From: Candidatus Freyrarchaeum guaymasense
GTDB lineage: Archaea > Asgardarchaeota > Jordarchaeia > Jordarchaeales > Freyrarchaeaceae
Assembly: GCA_030587405.1 (NCBI GenBank)
Contig: JAUQZD010000017.1
Location: 1 to 14,037 of the forward strand
Direction of reading: 5' to 3'
DNA: 14,037 nucleotides
The notes beneath the pieces were generated by a model that saw only the letters and a list, made by a program, of their open reading frames with translations, searched no databases and was not told the DNA's origin. This document shows, piece after piece, positions 1 to 6,500 of the stretch. Within the stretch, counting starts at the first letter, position 1, and every line of letters begins with the position of its first letter. Made by a program: the position numbers and the translations under genes.

Positions 1-1
1 C

Positions 2-877
2 ATCGACAATATTAAACACAACATGAAACGCGACGGCTTCACTCTTATTAAAGGCGACATTCTCGATAAGTCCACTGTTAAGGAAGCAGTCAGAGACGTA
101 GACGTAGTCTTTCACCAAGCCGCCGTGGTTGGCGTTAAGCATTACGTTGAAAACCCCCTAAGAGTGTTAACTACAAATGTTTTTGGCACCCATAACCTCA
201 TAGATGCTTCCCTTGAAAATGGAGTGGAAAAGTTCGTTTTTGCATCGACAAGCGAGATATACGGGAAAAACGATAATATTCCTTTAAGCGAGGAGGATAA
301 CCGCGTTTTAGGTCCAACAAACATAGCTAGATGGTGTTACTCCACCTCTAAAGCCATAGACGAACACTTCCTATTTGCTTACCGCGAGGAATATGGGTTT
401 CCAGTAGTCATCCTACGCTACTTCAACGTTTATGGACCTAGGCAGGGAACAAGCGACTACAGCGGAGTAATCCCGATCTTCATAAGAAGAGTGTTAAGAG
501 GAGAGCCCCCCCTAATCCACGGTGATGGAAACCAGACAAGAGCCTTCATATACGTCTCAGACGCCGTCGAAGCAACACTACTCGCCGCCAGCAAAAGCGA
601 AGCTGTGGGCACCGTCTTCAACGTGGGAAGCATGGAGGAGGTAACCATAAACCAGCTTGCTCGGCTAATCATCGAACTGGCAGGAGCCACCGAGGTTAAG
701 CCGAGACACATACCTCACAATGAATTTTATGGTCCAAGTTATGAGGACATAAGAAGGCGTGTTCCAGATATAAGAAAAGCTGAAAGGATCTTGGGGTTTA
801 AACCGAAAACATCTTTAAAGGATGGGTTAAAGAAGACGATAGAATGGTATAGAGCACGAATGAAAGCTAAAGAGTAA
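2..877 (+). CDS. NAD-dependent sugar-nucleotide epimerase/dehydratase, 5'-truncated by the window edge
   Basis: Extended short-chain dehydrogenase/reductase, resembling UDP-glucose 4-epimerase and related nucleotide-sugar epimerases that act in surface polysaccharide or glycan precursor synthesis. The frame is already open at base 2 and reads family-like sequence (DNIKHN, then GDILD) ahead of the first Met at base 23. That Met is therefore internal. The start and the Gly-rich NAD-binding loop (about 30 residues) lie outside the window; 291 residues are visible. Counting from the base-23 Met: the catalytic Tyr-x-x-x-Lys is Y106/K110 (YSTSK), the active-site Ser/Thr stretch is STS at 75-77, and NVYGPRQ follows as in the family's substrate domain. 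The last 11 bases overlap the convergent hypC. Fold and general activity are secure; the exact sugar substrate cannot be read from sequence. Confidence 0.9.
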   Translation: MDNIKHNMKRDGFTLIKGDILDKSTVKEAVRDVDVVFHQAAVVGVKHYVENPLRVLTTNVFGTHNLIDASLENGVEKFVFASTSEIYGKNDNIPLSEEDNRVLGPTNIARWCYSTSKAIDEHFLFAYREEYGFPVVILRYFNVYGPRQGTSDYSGVIPIFIRRVLRGEPPLIHGDGNQTRAFIYVSDAVEATLLAASKSEAVGTVFNVGSMEEVTINQLARLIIELAGATEVKPRHIPHNEFYGPSYEDIRRRVPDIRKAERILGFKPKTSLKDGLKKTIEWYRARMKAKE

Positions 878-1109
878 TATTAGCCCCTTCTTTTCCAAGC
901 TCCATTACTTCCCTCAGCAATTTAAGGGTCTCCTCAGCCTCCTCCGGCTTAAGCTTCTCTATGGCGTAACCAGTATGAATCATCACGTAATCTCCCACCC
1001 TAACATCGTCGAGTAAAGTAATAAATGCCTCCCTCACGACGCCTCCAAAGTCAACAATAGCCCTCTCACCGCGGACCTCTAAAACTTTAGCTGGAACCCC
1101 AAGACACAC
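867..1109 (-). CDS. hypC: HypC/HupF hydrogenase maturation chaperone
   Basis: HypC carries the Fe(CN)2CO assembly intermediate between HypD and the [NiFe]-hydrogenase large subunit in the cytoplasm. The family signature is present: an N-terminal CLGVPAKV, VDFGGVVRE, VGDYVMIHTGYAIEKL and an acidic helical tail. I chose the GTG at 1109 because HypC needs Cys as residue 2, exposed after removal of the initiator Met; GTG-TGT gives exactly M-C-L-G-V-P and an 80-residue protein of normal size. A GGGAG SD-like stretch lies about 9 bases upstream. The upstream alternatives (TTG at 1142, ATG at 1136) would bury the cysteine. No other hyp gene or hydrogenase subunit is in the window, so this copy is an orphan here. 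It converges on the epimerase with an 11-base overlap. Confidence 0.9.
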   Translation of the reverse strand: MCLGVPAKVLEVRGERAIVDFGGVVREAFITLLDDVRVGDYVMIHTGYAIEKLKPEEAEETLKLLREVMELGKEGANITL

Positions 1110-1259
1110 GTCTACCAGCTCCCTTAACACACCCATCTTCAACTATATGCCGAAACAATTTTAAGTTTTCCTCAGAAGAGCCACCCTCATCTTTCCGTAA
1201 TGAACCATCATGAGCCGAGAAAACGTGCTTACCCTGATTTTCCATCAATTCTCCGTTGC

Positions 1260-1796
1260 TCATATCCCTAGTATTATTTCTAGATATGACTTCAATTCGA
1301 AGCCTTCCGTCGGAATCCCCAGCTCCTTCGCCTTCATAATCAATTTTTCCCTTTTTCCCTCTATTTCCCCTTCATCTTCCACCGTCCCTTCAATTTCGAC
1401 GAAGAAACCGGCGTCCTCCACACAGTCTAAATGGAGCAACTCATCGTTAAACTTGTAAGTTTTCCTTTTCTTAACTACCTTCGCAACCCGTTTAAATCCG
1501 AGTTTCTCGAGAAGGGATACGAAGCTATTGAAATCCTCAACTTTAACTTGGATTTCCTCTCTAGTTTTCGATCTAGAATCTATCCTTGGCCCTTTATACG
1601 TAACCTCCACCCTACCCCTAGCACGCCTAACCCTTAACGCCTCGTCGGTTACCGCAAAGTTTCTTGAAGGATGTTGAAAGTAAACGTCCTCCTGCACTTC
1701 CTCACCTAGAAACTTTCCACCCAAAGTTAACACTTTAGACGCAATTTTTTCCATAAGTTCTCTTGGAACCCTATACTTAACTTCAACCTCTATCAT
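1260..1796 (-). CDS. CYTH-domain protein (class IV adenylate cyclase / triphosphate tunnel phosphatase family)
   Basis: CYTH proteins bind triphosphate substrates and a divalent metal inside a beta-tunnel. Members include class IV adenylate cyclase (CyaB), thiamine triphosphatase and inorganic triphosphatases. The signature ExExK sits at the very N-terminus (IEVEVKYR: E3, E5, K7). Further tunnel residues follow: RVRR, VTYKGPR, the acidic EEIQVKVED strand, then HLDCVE and FVEIEG. The start is taken as ATG 1796, which has GGTGGG 4-5 bases upstream; a GTG at 1805 would add three residues. The 178-residue length fits a single-domain archaeal CYTH protein. Archaeal members are usually annotated CyaB, but the in vivo substrate is not settled, so I give no symbol. 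The decayed frame upstream ends 10 bases before this start, suggesting a former operon partner. Confidence 0.88.
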   Translation of the reverse strand: MIEVEVKYRVPRELMEKIASKVLTLGGKFLGEEVQEDVYFQHPSRNFAVTDEALRVRRARGRVEVTYKGPRIDSRSKTREEIQVKVEDFNSFVSLLEKLGFKRVAKVVKKRKTYKFNDELLHLDCVEDAGFFVEIEGTVEDEGEIEGKREKLIMKAKELGIPTEGFELKSYLEIILGI

Positions 1797-1806
1797 TAAA
1801 CCCACC

Positions 1807-2678
1807 CTAATCTATACTTTTCAAGTCATCATCAGTGCCGAAACCTAACACGGAAGGAAAAGTTATGTAACCGTTGCCAGCCAGTTTTCTTACACCTCCA
1901 CCTGATTTCATCGTCAGCACGCCTCAACGCATTTGCGGACGCTGTCCATAATTTCTGAAAAAAGGAGCGATTAACGCAGCGCTCGTCTCCCTATAAAATT
2001 TCCTATCTGTTGTATGTCCAATGAAAGCCATGCACGGACAGTCCTCCAAATGCCCTCCACAATCCTGCTGACTACCCCCGTCCTCGATCCATTCCATTGG
2101 AATCCTAACCGGCACCTACCATCCCCCTCAACGTAAGGATATGTCCTTCCCTTGAAACAAGGGTGGTATCATCCTCTGAACACGGCCCTGTAAATTGCAC
2201 CGGAAACCTCTCCCATCAGGTCTATGTATGCCCTGCCTAACGTGGGGCGGAGCATAGCGACGCAGAATTAGCAACCATGGTGAACCTTCCACAACCCTAT
2301 GTAATTTATCCAAGTTCAAGGCAGCTGCATAGTATCCTTTCAGGAAAGGTTGAACATTAAAGTTCATTTCCGGCCCTAAAGCTATGCATTTAGCGTGCTC
2401 ACGGTTACAGGGTATGAAGGCCATTGGAAGAAAGGTTCCCGCAGTGGTATGCACCAATCTCCTCCCATCGAATTCATTCGGAAGGCTCCCTCATCTCCGA
2501 TGCTCAACATTCCAATGCTCAACGCCTCCGTTCCGTTGAGGGATGGTTGGAATGCCCTAGCAATCTCTCCATGCAGTCCTAGAGGCATCAAGTGTAAAAA
2601 CCTTTCACCTTGTTCATCCATCGGCAAAGATACATGACCCTGTAAACATCTCTCTGCAGTCTCAACGGTTTCCTCCAT
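1807..2678 (-). pseudogene. Possible decayed protein gene upstream of the CYTH gene, family not recognised
   Basis: This stretch has no intact gene, but one strand keeps the outline of one. A minus-strand frame opens at ATG 2678 (METTVE-like start, MEETVETAERC) and stays open to 2382. Coding-like sequence then seems to pass to another frame near 2470 (NEFDGRRLVHTT), which is open to the stop at 2128. That same frame continues to 1807 with in-frame stops only near 2128, 2116 and 1924. It ends in a TAG just 10 bases before the CYTH start, the spacing expected of an operon. An AT-rich TTTTTTATTTG lies about 20-30 bases before ATG 2678. A functional gene of about 290 codons broken by one frameshift and three stops would explain the layout. 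I do not recognise the family, and chance open frames at this base composition cannot be excluded. Confidence 0.35.
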
Positions 2679-2821
2679 CTCTTCTACAGTAACTCTTCAA
2701 ATAAAAAAGGTTACCTCTCCAGTTTCATCAAACGAATCGCCTAAGGATCGCCTAAAGGGAAAGTCGAATGGGCTTGATCGCGAATCTATAAAAAGAAGTT
2801 GAAATATGGTTTCTGAGAGAA

Positions 2822-2832
2822 CACTTATATAC
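2822..2832 (+). promoter_or_regulatory. TATA-like box upstream of the HAD phosphatase
   Basis: ACTTATATACT resembles an archaeal TATA box and would place transcription initiation near 2850, giving a leader of roughly 60 bases that contains the SD-like AGGAGGG at 2873-2879. A second AT-rich candidate, CTATAAAAAG, lies at 2784-2793. The remaining bases between 2679 and 2913 hold no gene I can support. Assignment is by motif appearance and spacing only. Confidence 0.4.
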
Positions 2833-2913
2833 TTCTGGAAGCGATTTAACTTCTGCCTTTCTTGTAAATTCTAGGAGGGACATAAAATTTCAGGGAAAAA
2901 TCATGGTGGAAAA

Positions 2914-3660
2914 GTGCTCCTTTTGGACCTAGACGGGACGCTCGGTTTTTCATTGATACCCGAAGAGGAAGCCATCTCTGAAACATTAGAGTTCATTTCT
3001 AGGAAATTAGCAAAGCGCTTCAACAGGGCAGTCAGCATAGAGGAATTGCATGCACTTTACAGGGAGACAAAGAGGGAACAGTACAGCATCTACCATCTTA
3101 ATCCGAAAAGGCATAATAAAGACTTAAGGTGGGAGATGCTTCTCAACAAGCTGGAAAGTAAAGTGGGTGTTAGGTTACCTGAAGACTTCCGCGATGAGGT
3201 TAGGATGCGTTACTGGTCTTCTTTTGAAAGCAAGGCTAAGCCTTATCCTGATGCACAGGAAACCCTAGAAAAGTTGATGGGAGGCTTTGTAGTGGTGATC
3301 GTAACTAATAACGACCTTGCGGAAGCGCAGAGGAAACTAAGGATTTTCGGCTTAAAAGAGGGGAAGCACTATGATATCCTCATCACATCCGAAAACTTTA
3401 ACGTCTGCAAGCCTTCACCAGATTTTCTCAAGAAACTTCTTCCCTTCCTCGAGCAAAAACTAAATTGCAAGGTAACCCTCGACAATGTGGTCATAATAGG
3501 TGACGACCCTAAAAATGATATAGCGTGGGCCAGATCTGTTGGAGCCAAAGCTATAAGGATTAAGAGGGATCTTCTCGCTGACCTTGAACCAGGAAGCGAG
3601 GCAGAGAAGGCTGACCACGTAATCGAAAACCTATCAGACTTGCTCATCATACTCCGTTAA
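2914..3660 (+). CDS. HAD-superfamily phosphatase (subfamily IA-like)
   Basis: Haloacid dehalogenase-type phosphohydrolase, cytoplasmic. All four HAD motifs are present: motif I DLDGT with D5 (nucleophile) and D7; motif II Thr131 in VTNND; motif III Lys166 in CKPSPDF; motif IV GDDPKND around D197-D198. Residues about 15-110, between motifs I and II, form a helical C1 cap. The GTG at 2914 starts two residues before motif I and has GGTGG 4 bases upstream. A stronger AGGAGGG at 2873-2879 instead points at an in-frame ATT (2887), which would add nine residues; I regard that as less likely. The frame is closed by TAG at 2872. The isomerase gene follows 49 bases downstream, so both may act on sugar phosphates in one pathway. 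The substrate cannot be assigned. Confidence 0.85.
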   Translation: MLLLDLDGTLGFSLIPEEEAISETLEFISRKLAKRFNRAVSIEELHALYRETKREQYSIYHLNPKRHNKDLRWEMLLNKLESKVGVRLPEDFRDEVRMRYWSSFESKAKPYPDAQETLEKLMGGFVVVIVTNNDLAEAQRKLRIFGLKEGKHYDILITSENFNVCKPSPDFLKKLLPFLEQKLNCKVTLDNVVIIGDDPKNDIAWARSVGAKAIRIKRDLLADLEPGSEAEKADHVIENLSDLLIILR

Positions 3661-3675
3661 ATCCTCCGTTAAATC
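3652..3675 (+). repeat. Perfect 12-bp tandem duplication across the HAD stop codon
   Basis: The unit CTCCGTTAAATC occurs twice head to tail (3652-3663 and 3664-3675). The first copy contains the HAD stop codon, the second lies in the intergenic spacer. A related CCTCCGTTAAAA is found at 5019-5030, before the tRNA. Probably a slippage product; function unknown. Confidence 0.8.
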
Positions 3676-3685
3676 TTTTAATTAT

Positions 3686-3700
3686 CCTCCTACTTGGAGG
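3686..3700 (+). promoter_or_regulatory. Small hairpin occluding the isomerase ribosome-binding site
   Basis: CCTCC (3686-3690), loop TACTT, GGAGG (3696-3700) can form a 5-bp stem. Its 3' arm is the SD sequence located 9 bases before ATG 3710. Pairing would hide the SD from the ribosome. The stem is short, and CCTCC is simply the complement of any SD, so regulatory meaning is speculative. Confidence 0.35.
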
Positions 3701-3709
3701 TTTCCTTAA

Positions 3710-4999
3710 ATGGACGTTATCGAGAAGGTTTTCTCCAAGATCGGGTTAGAGTTTGACGCGGAGGTAGGAGCATACATCCATAAAAAGACCAATATTCCTT
3801 TAACAGTTCATTATGACCAAGAGAAAGAAGAGCTTGTTTTGCTGGATCAAACTAAGCTTCCCTTCGAGGTCGCCGTTTGGAGAACTAAAGACTGGAGGGA
3901 AGCAGGAGATCCTGGAATAAAGGGGATGATAGTTAGAGGGAGCCAAGCCATAGGGTGTGCCGCGGGCTACGCTATGTTGCTCGCAGCAAACAGTTTTAGA
4001 AACCTGAAAGAGGATCGTTTCACAGAGAAAATGGCTGAGGCAGCGTCCTTCTTAGACGCTACAAGGCCGACCGCGTCCCCCTTAAGGTGGGCTGTGGAGC
4101 TCTGCATGAAAGCTATGCGGAGCGCGCTCCGAGACGGAGGAGTTGAAGAGGCAATTGAAGCCATTAGGGAGACTGCAGACTACATACTCGCCTCTGATTT
4201 GATCATGAACTGGTACCTGAGACAGGAAGGGAAGCCGCTAATAAGTGACGGCGACGTAATAATGACACACTGTAACGGGGGAAGCTTATCCTCAAGTTTC
4301 GGAGGGCATGCCCTAGGGATGATCGAAGAAGCTTACGCTGAAGGAAAGGACATTATGGTTATCTCTAAGGAGACCAGACCTAGAAGTCAGGGCTTCAAAC
4401 TTACAACATGGGAGCTTAACCGGGCAGGTGTCCCAGTAGTTATCATAACGGATAACATGATTTCCTCCGCGATAGAACGGTTTAAGGTTTCAAAGGTGCT
4501 GCTTGGGGTCGACAGGGTTGCGAGGGACGGCTCGGTAGCCAATAAGATAGGCTCCGCCGACATAGCGCGCGTAGCAGCGCTCTACGGCAACATAGACTTC
4601 TACTATGCTACATCATACAGCACCATAGATCTAGATACGGATCATGGTAGCAGCATTCCAATAGAGGAGAGAAGCATAGAAGAAGTTACATACCCGTACA
4701 GGCTTGAAGCACAAGACAAACGGGTAAAAGGCATACTATCCGGGAAAAGCCTAGGTGAATGGCCTCCTAAGGAAGTTCTCGTTCATGGTAAACCAGGGAA
4801 GGGTCAGATAGCAATTTATAACCCTGCTTTCGACGTAACTCCTCCAAAACTGATAGACTTGATTATAACTGACATAGGGGTTTTTGCCCCTCAACAGATA
4901 AGAACGCTCACCGAGGAAAAAATAACCCAGATCGTAAGGGAGAGGCTGGAGAAGCAAGGAGTAACGGTGCCGAAGCATATAATCAGCTCGCGGGATTAA
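3710..4999 (+). CDS. MtnA / eIF2B-alpha-beta-delta family sugar-phosphate isomerase
   Basis: Aldose-ketose isomerase of the MtnA (methylthioribose-1-phosphate isomerase), ribose-1,5-bisphosphate isomerase and eIF2B fold group. Family landmarks in order: MIVRGSQAIG (73-82; usual MtnA form MVVRGAPAIG), ATRPTASPLRWA (117-128), THCNGG (186-191) with the catalytic Cys188, GVDRVARDG (266-274) with the catalytic Asp268, NKIGS (278-282), IPIEER (316-321), and a C-terminal YNPAFDVTPP stretch. It is 429 residues, longer than the roughly 320-370 usual for MtnA or R15P isomerase, with about 50 extra residues at the N-terminus and an extended tail. Both catalytic residues are intact, which argues for an enzyme rather than a translation-factor subunit. 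Start ATG 3710 has GGAGG 9 bases upstream. Substrate (5-methylthioribose-1-P, another 5-deoxyribose-1-P, or ribose-1,5-bisP) is uncertain. Confidence 0.85.
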   Translation: MDVIEKVFSKIGLEFDAEVGAYIHKKTNIPLTVHYDQEKEELVLLDQTKLPFEVAVWRTKDWREAGDPGIKGMIVRGSQAIGCAAGYAMLLAANSFRNLKEDRFTEKMAEAASFLDATRPTASPLRWAVELCMKAMRSALRDGGVEEAIEAIRETADYILASDLIMNWYLRQEGKPLISDGDVIMTHCNGGSLSSSFGGHALGMIEEAYAEGKDIMVISKETRPRSQGFKLTTWELNRAGVPVVIITDNMISSAIERFKVSKVLLGVDRVARDGSVANKIGSADIARVAALYGNIDFYYATSYSTIDLDTDHGSSIPIEERSIEEVTYPYRLEAQDKRVKGILSGKSLGEWPPKEVLVHGKPGKGQIAIYNPAFDVTPPKLIDLIITDIGVFAPQQIRTLTEEKITQIVRERLEKQGVTVPKHIISSRD

Positions 5000-5010
5000 T
5001 TCCAAAAACA

Positions 5011-5018
5011 TTTTTATT
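5011..5018 (+). promoter_or_regulatory. TATA-like box ahead of tRNA-Ser
   Basis: An AT-rich TTTTTATT lies 12 bases after the isomerase stop and about 35 bases before the tRNA 5' end. This fits an archaeal promoter with a short 5' leader removed by RNase P. The T-run could instead serve as terminator of the isomerase transcript. Confidence 0.4.
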
Positions 5019-5070
5019 CCTCCGTTAAAACTAAGGAACCTTGAAGGCCGGCGGGGGTTGCCTAGTGGCT

Positions 5071-5095
5071 AGCGGGGCAAGAAGCACGCCCACAA
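5071..5095 (+). other. tRNA intron 1, 25 nt, in the D-loop (non-canonical position)
   Basis: A bulge-helix-bulge substrate for the archaeal splicing endonuclease can be drawn exactly. Outer helix: GCCT (5060-5063) with AGGC (5097-5100). Central 4-bp helix: GTGG (5065-5068) with CCAC (5090-5093). Two 3-base bulges: CTA (5069-5071) and AAA (5094-5096). Intron stem: GCG (5072-5074) with CGC (5087-5089). Cutting after the second base of each bulge removes 25 bases. Because 5071 and 5096 are both A, 5072-5096 gives the same mature RNA. Confidence 0.85.
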
Positions 5096-5112
5096 AAGGC
5101 GCTGGCCTGGAG

Positions 5113-5128
5113 TTAGCTGCTACCTGAA
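5113..5128 (+). other. tRNA intron 2, 16 nt, at canonical position 37/38
   Basis: The anticodon stem serves as outer helix. The central helix CTGG (5107-5110) with CCTG (5123-5126) has one T-T mismatch. Bulges are AGT (5111-5113) and AAA (5127-5129). The intron forms a tiny hairpin TAG-CTG-CTA (5114-5122). Cutting after the second base of each bulge restores a 7-base anticodon loop with GGA. The imperfect central helix is the only weak point. Confidence 0.85.
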
Positions 5129-5180
5129 AGCCAGTTCCCCGTTTGGGGAGCGTGGGTTCGAATCCCACCCCCCGCGCCAC

Positions 5181-6500
5181 CTAATAACCTCCCTCCTCAA
5201 GCTCCTTAAGCCAGCTGATTCTTTCCTTAACGGGTTCACCGAAGGGATTCTGGCGGGACTCCACGTATTCAGCTATCTTCAAGTGTGGGGGTGGAGCATA
5301 GCCCAGGCTTACTAGGCGCTGCCTGAGCTTCTCGATCATGGACGGTACATCTATTTCAAGGGGACACACCTTCACGCATGCACCACATCCGGTACAGCTA
5401 AAGGCTACGGGGGCCGCTTTCTCAACTCCATGGAAGAACGCTGTGAATATTGCTCCTATGCCGCCGACATACCGGTAGCCCATCACCTGCCCTCCAACCT
5501 TACCGTAAACGGGACAGACGTTTAGACACGCGCCACATCTAATACAATATGCCGCCTCTTTAAAGTTGGGATCCAAGATCATACTACTTCTACCATTATC
5601 CAGCAGAACTAGGTGGAGTTCTCTGGGGCCATGTGCTCCGATGGTTGTTGTTAGTTCTATGTCGGCTGTCCTGCTTGGGCCGGTTATAAGTGAAACGTAG
5701 CAAGCCATTAGCTGCCCGGTTGCGTTTGGAGGGAGAAGCTGAACTATCGCCATAGCGTCATCGATCGTTGGGACAACCTTCTCTATACCCGCTACGCAGA
5801 CGTGTACTGGCGGCACGTTGGAGACGAAGCGGGCATTCCCCTCATTTTCAAGTATAACAATAGTTCCTGTCTCCGCTGCTATTACGTTGGCACCGGTTAT
5901 CCCGACGTCGGCGCTCATGAATTCTCTGCGGAGCAGCTGCCTCGCCGTTAGAGCGAGAGCTTCGACGTTAGGTGAAACCCTTCTACCCGTGGCTTTAGAG
6001 AAGAGGGCTGCAACCTCCTCCTTAGGAACATGGATGGCGGGAACCACCATGTGCGTCGCCCTCTCCCCCCTAAGTTGCACTATGAATTCCCCAAGGTCTG
6101 TTTCAACGACCCTGAACCCCTCCCTCTCTAAGGCCTCGTTTAAGTCCACTTCCTCCGTAACCATAGATTTACTCTTGATAATTAATTGAGCCTCGTGTTC
6201 AGAGCACACTTTAATAACATACTTCCTGAGCTCCTCGGAATCCTCTGACAGGTGAAAGCTGCATCCTAACTCTTCCGCTCTCTCCCTCAGAATGGAAATT
6301 AACTGGGTTAAATTCTCTATCGACCACGCTTTCACCTCTCTCGCTCTCTTCCTTAACCATTGAATGTATGGTAGCGATGCAACTGCTTCCTTTCTTGCCA
6401 TTGAAAACCGTGCCGTGGCTCTTTCCAAAGCCAACTGTAGCCTTTCATCACGGATGGCACTGGAAACCTTTTCCTTATACTCTTCGTACCATTCACTCAT
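5181..6500 (-). CDS. lutB: LutB/LldF-like LUD-domain protein with two 4Fe-4S clusters
   Basis: Iron-sulfur component of the LutABC/LldEFG-type L-lactate oxidation system, or of a related electron-transfer module. Residues about 60-300 are the LUD domain, including HMVVPAIHVPKEE, GITGANVIAAETGTI and PPNATGQ. The C-terminal part has two ferredoxin-type clusters: C319-C322-C325-C329 (CIRCGACLNVCP) and C369-C372-C375-C379 (CTGCGACVKVCP). The 439-residue length is close to bacterial LutB (about 470). No signal peptide or membrane segment is seen, so it is cytoplasmic or peripheral. Its ATG overlaps the stop of the LutA-like gene as ATGA, implying translational coupling. No separate LutC follows; the gene ends one base from the tRNA. 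Family is secure; lactate as actual substrate is inferred. Confidence 0.9.
   Translation of the reverse strand: MSEWYEEYKEKVSSAIRDERLQLALERATARFSMARKEAVASLPYIQWLRKRAREVKAWSIENLTQLISILRERAEELGCSFHLSEDSEELRKYVIKVCSEHEAQLIIKSKSMVTEEVDLNEALEREGFRVVETDLGEFIVQLRGERATHMVVPAIHVPKEEVAALFSKATGRRVSPNVEALALTARQLLRREFMSADVGITGANVIAAETGTIVILENEGNARFVSNVPPVHVCVAGIEKVVPTIDDAMAIVQLLPPNATGQLMACYVSLITGPSRTADIELTTTIGAHGPRELHLVLLDNGRSSMILDPNFKEAAYCIRCGACLNVCPVYGKVGGQVMGYRYVGGIGAIFTAFFHGVEKAAPVAFSCTGCGACVKVCPLEIDVPSMIEKLRQRLVSLGYAPPPHLKIAEYVESRQNPFGEPVKERISWLKELEEGGY

Larger units (their letters stand above)
5051..5179 (+). tRNA. tRNA-Ser (anticodon GGA), with two introns and encoded CCA
   Basis: The acceptor stem GCGGGGG (5051-5057) pairs with CCCCCGC (5169-5175), followed by discriminator G (5176) and an encoded CCA (5177-5179). 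The T arm is GTGGG-TTCGAAT-CCCAC (5152-5168). A long variable arm, TCCCC-GTTT-GGGGA (5136-5149), marks a class II tRNA. The anticodon stem is CTGGC (5102-5106) with GCCAG (5130-5134), and the anticodon is GGA at 5109-5111, decoding serine UCC/UCU. Discriminator G73 agrees with serine rather than leucine. The D stem is GCC (5060-5062) with GGC (5098-5100). The gene spans 129 bases; removing 25- and 16-base introns leaves 88 including CCA, a normal tRNA-Ser length, with D loop TAGTGGCTAA and anticodon loop CTGGAGA. The 3' end lies one base from the convergent LutB-like stop codon. Confidence 0.93.

Noticed and set aside
2395..2637. Plus-strand open frame of 80 codons in the gene-poor region
   Set aside because: No SD, low-complexity Pro/Ser/Cys composition, and it lies opposite a longer coherent minus-strand frame.
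1807..2678. RNase P RNA or SRP RNA in the gene-poor stretch
   Set aside because: I found none of the conserved core blocks of either RNA on the minus strand, and the frame structure fits a decayed protein gene better. A covariance-model search was not possible here.
2806..2913. Small frame starting at ATG 2806, in frame with the HAD gene across a TAG (possible amber readthrough or pyrrolysine)
   Set aside because: The peptide does not resemble a HAD N-terminus, motif I begins right after GTG 2914, and no second amber case is seen in the window.
5060..5078. Alternative D arm, GCCT pairing with GGGC at 5075-5078, giving no D-loop intron
   Set aside because: It leaves 23 unexplained bases between the D arm and the anticodon stem. 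GCC with GGC at 5098-5100 gives a normal tRNA-Ser D arm and a perfect bulge-helix-bulge.
5051..5179. Reading the tRNA as tRNA-Leu because of its GCGGGGG acceptor and GCC D stem
   Set aside because: The anticodon stem fixes GGA, and the discriminator base is G, both serine features; archaeal tRNA-Leu uses A73.
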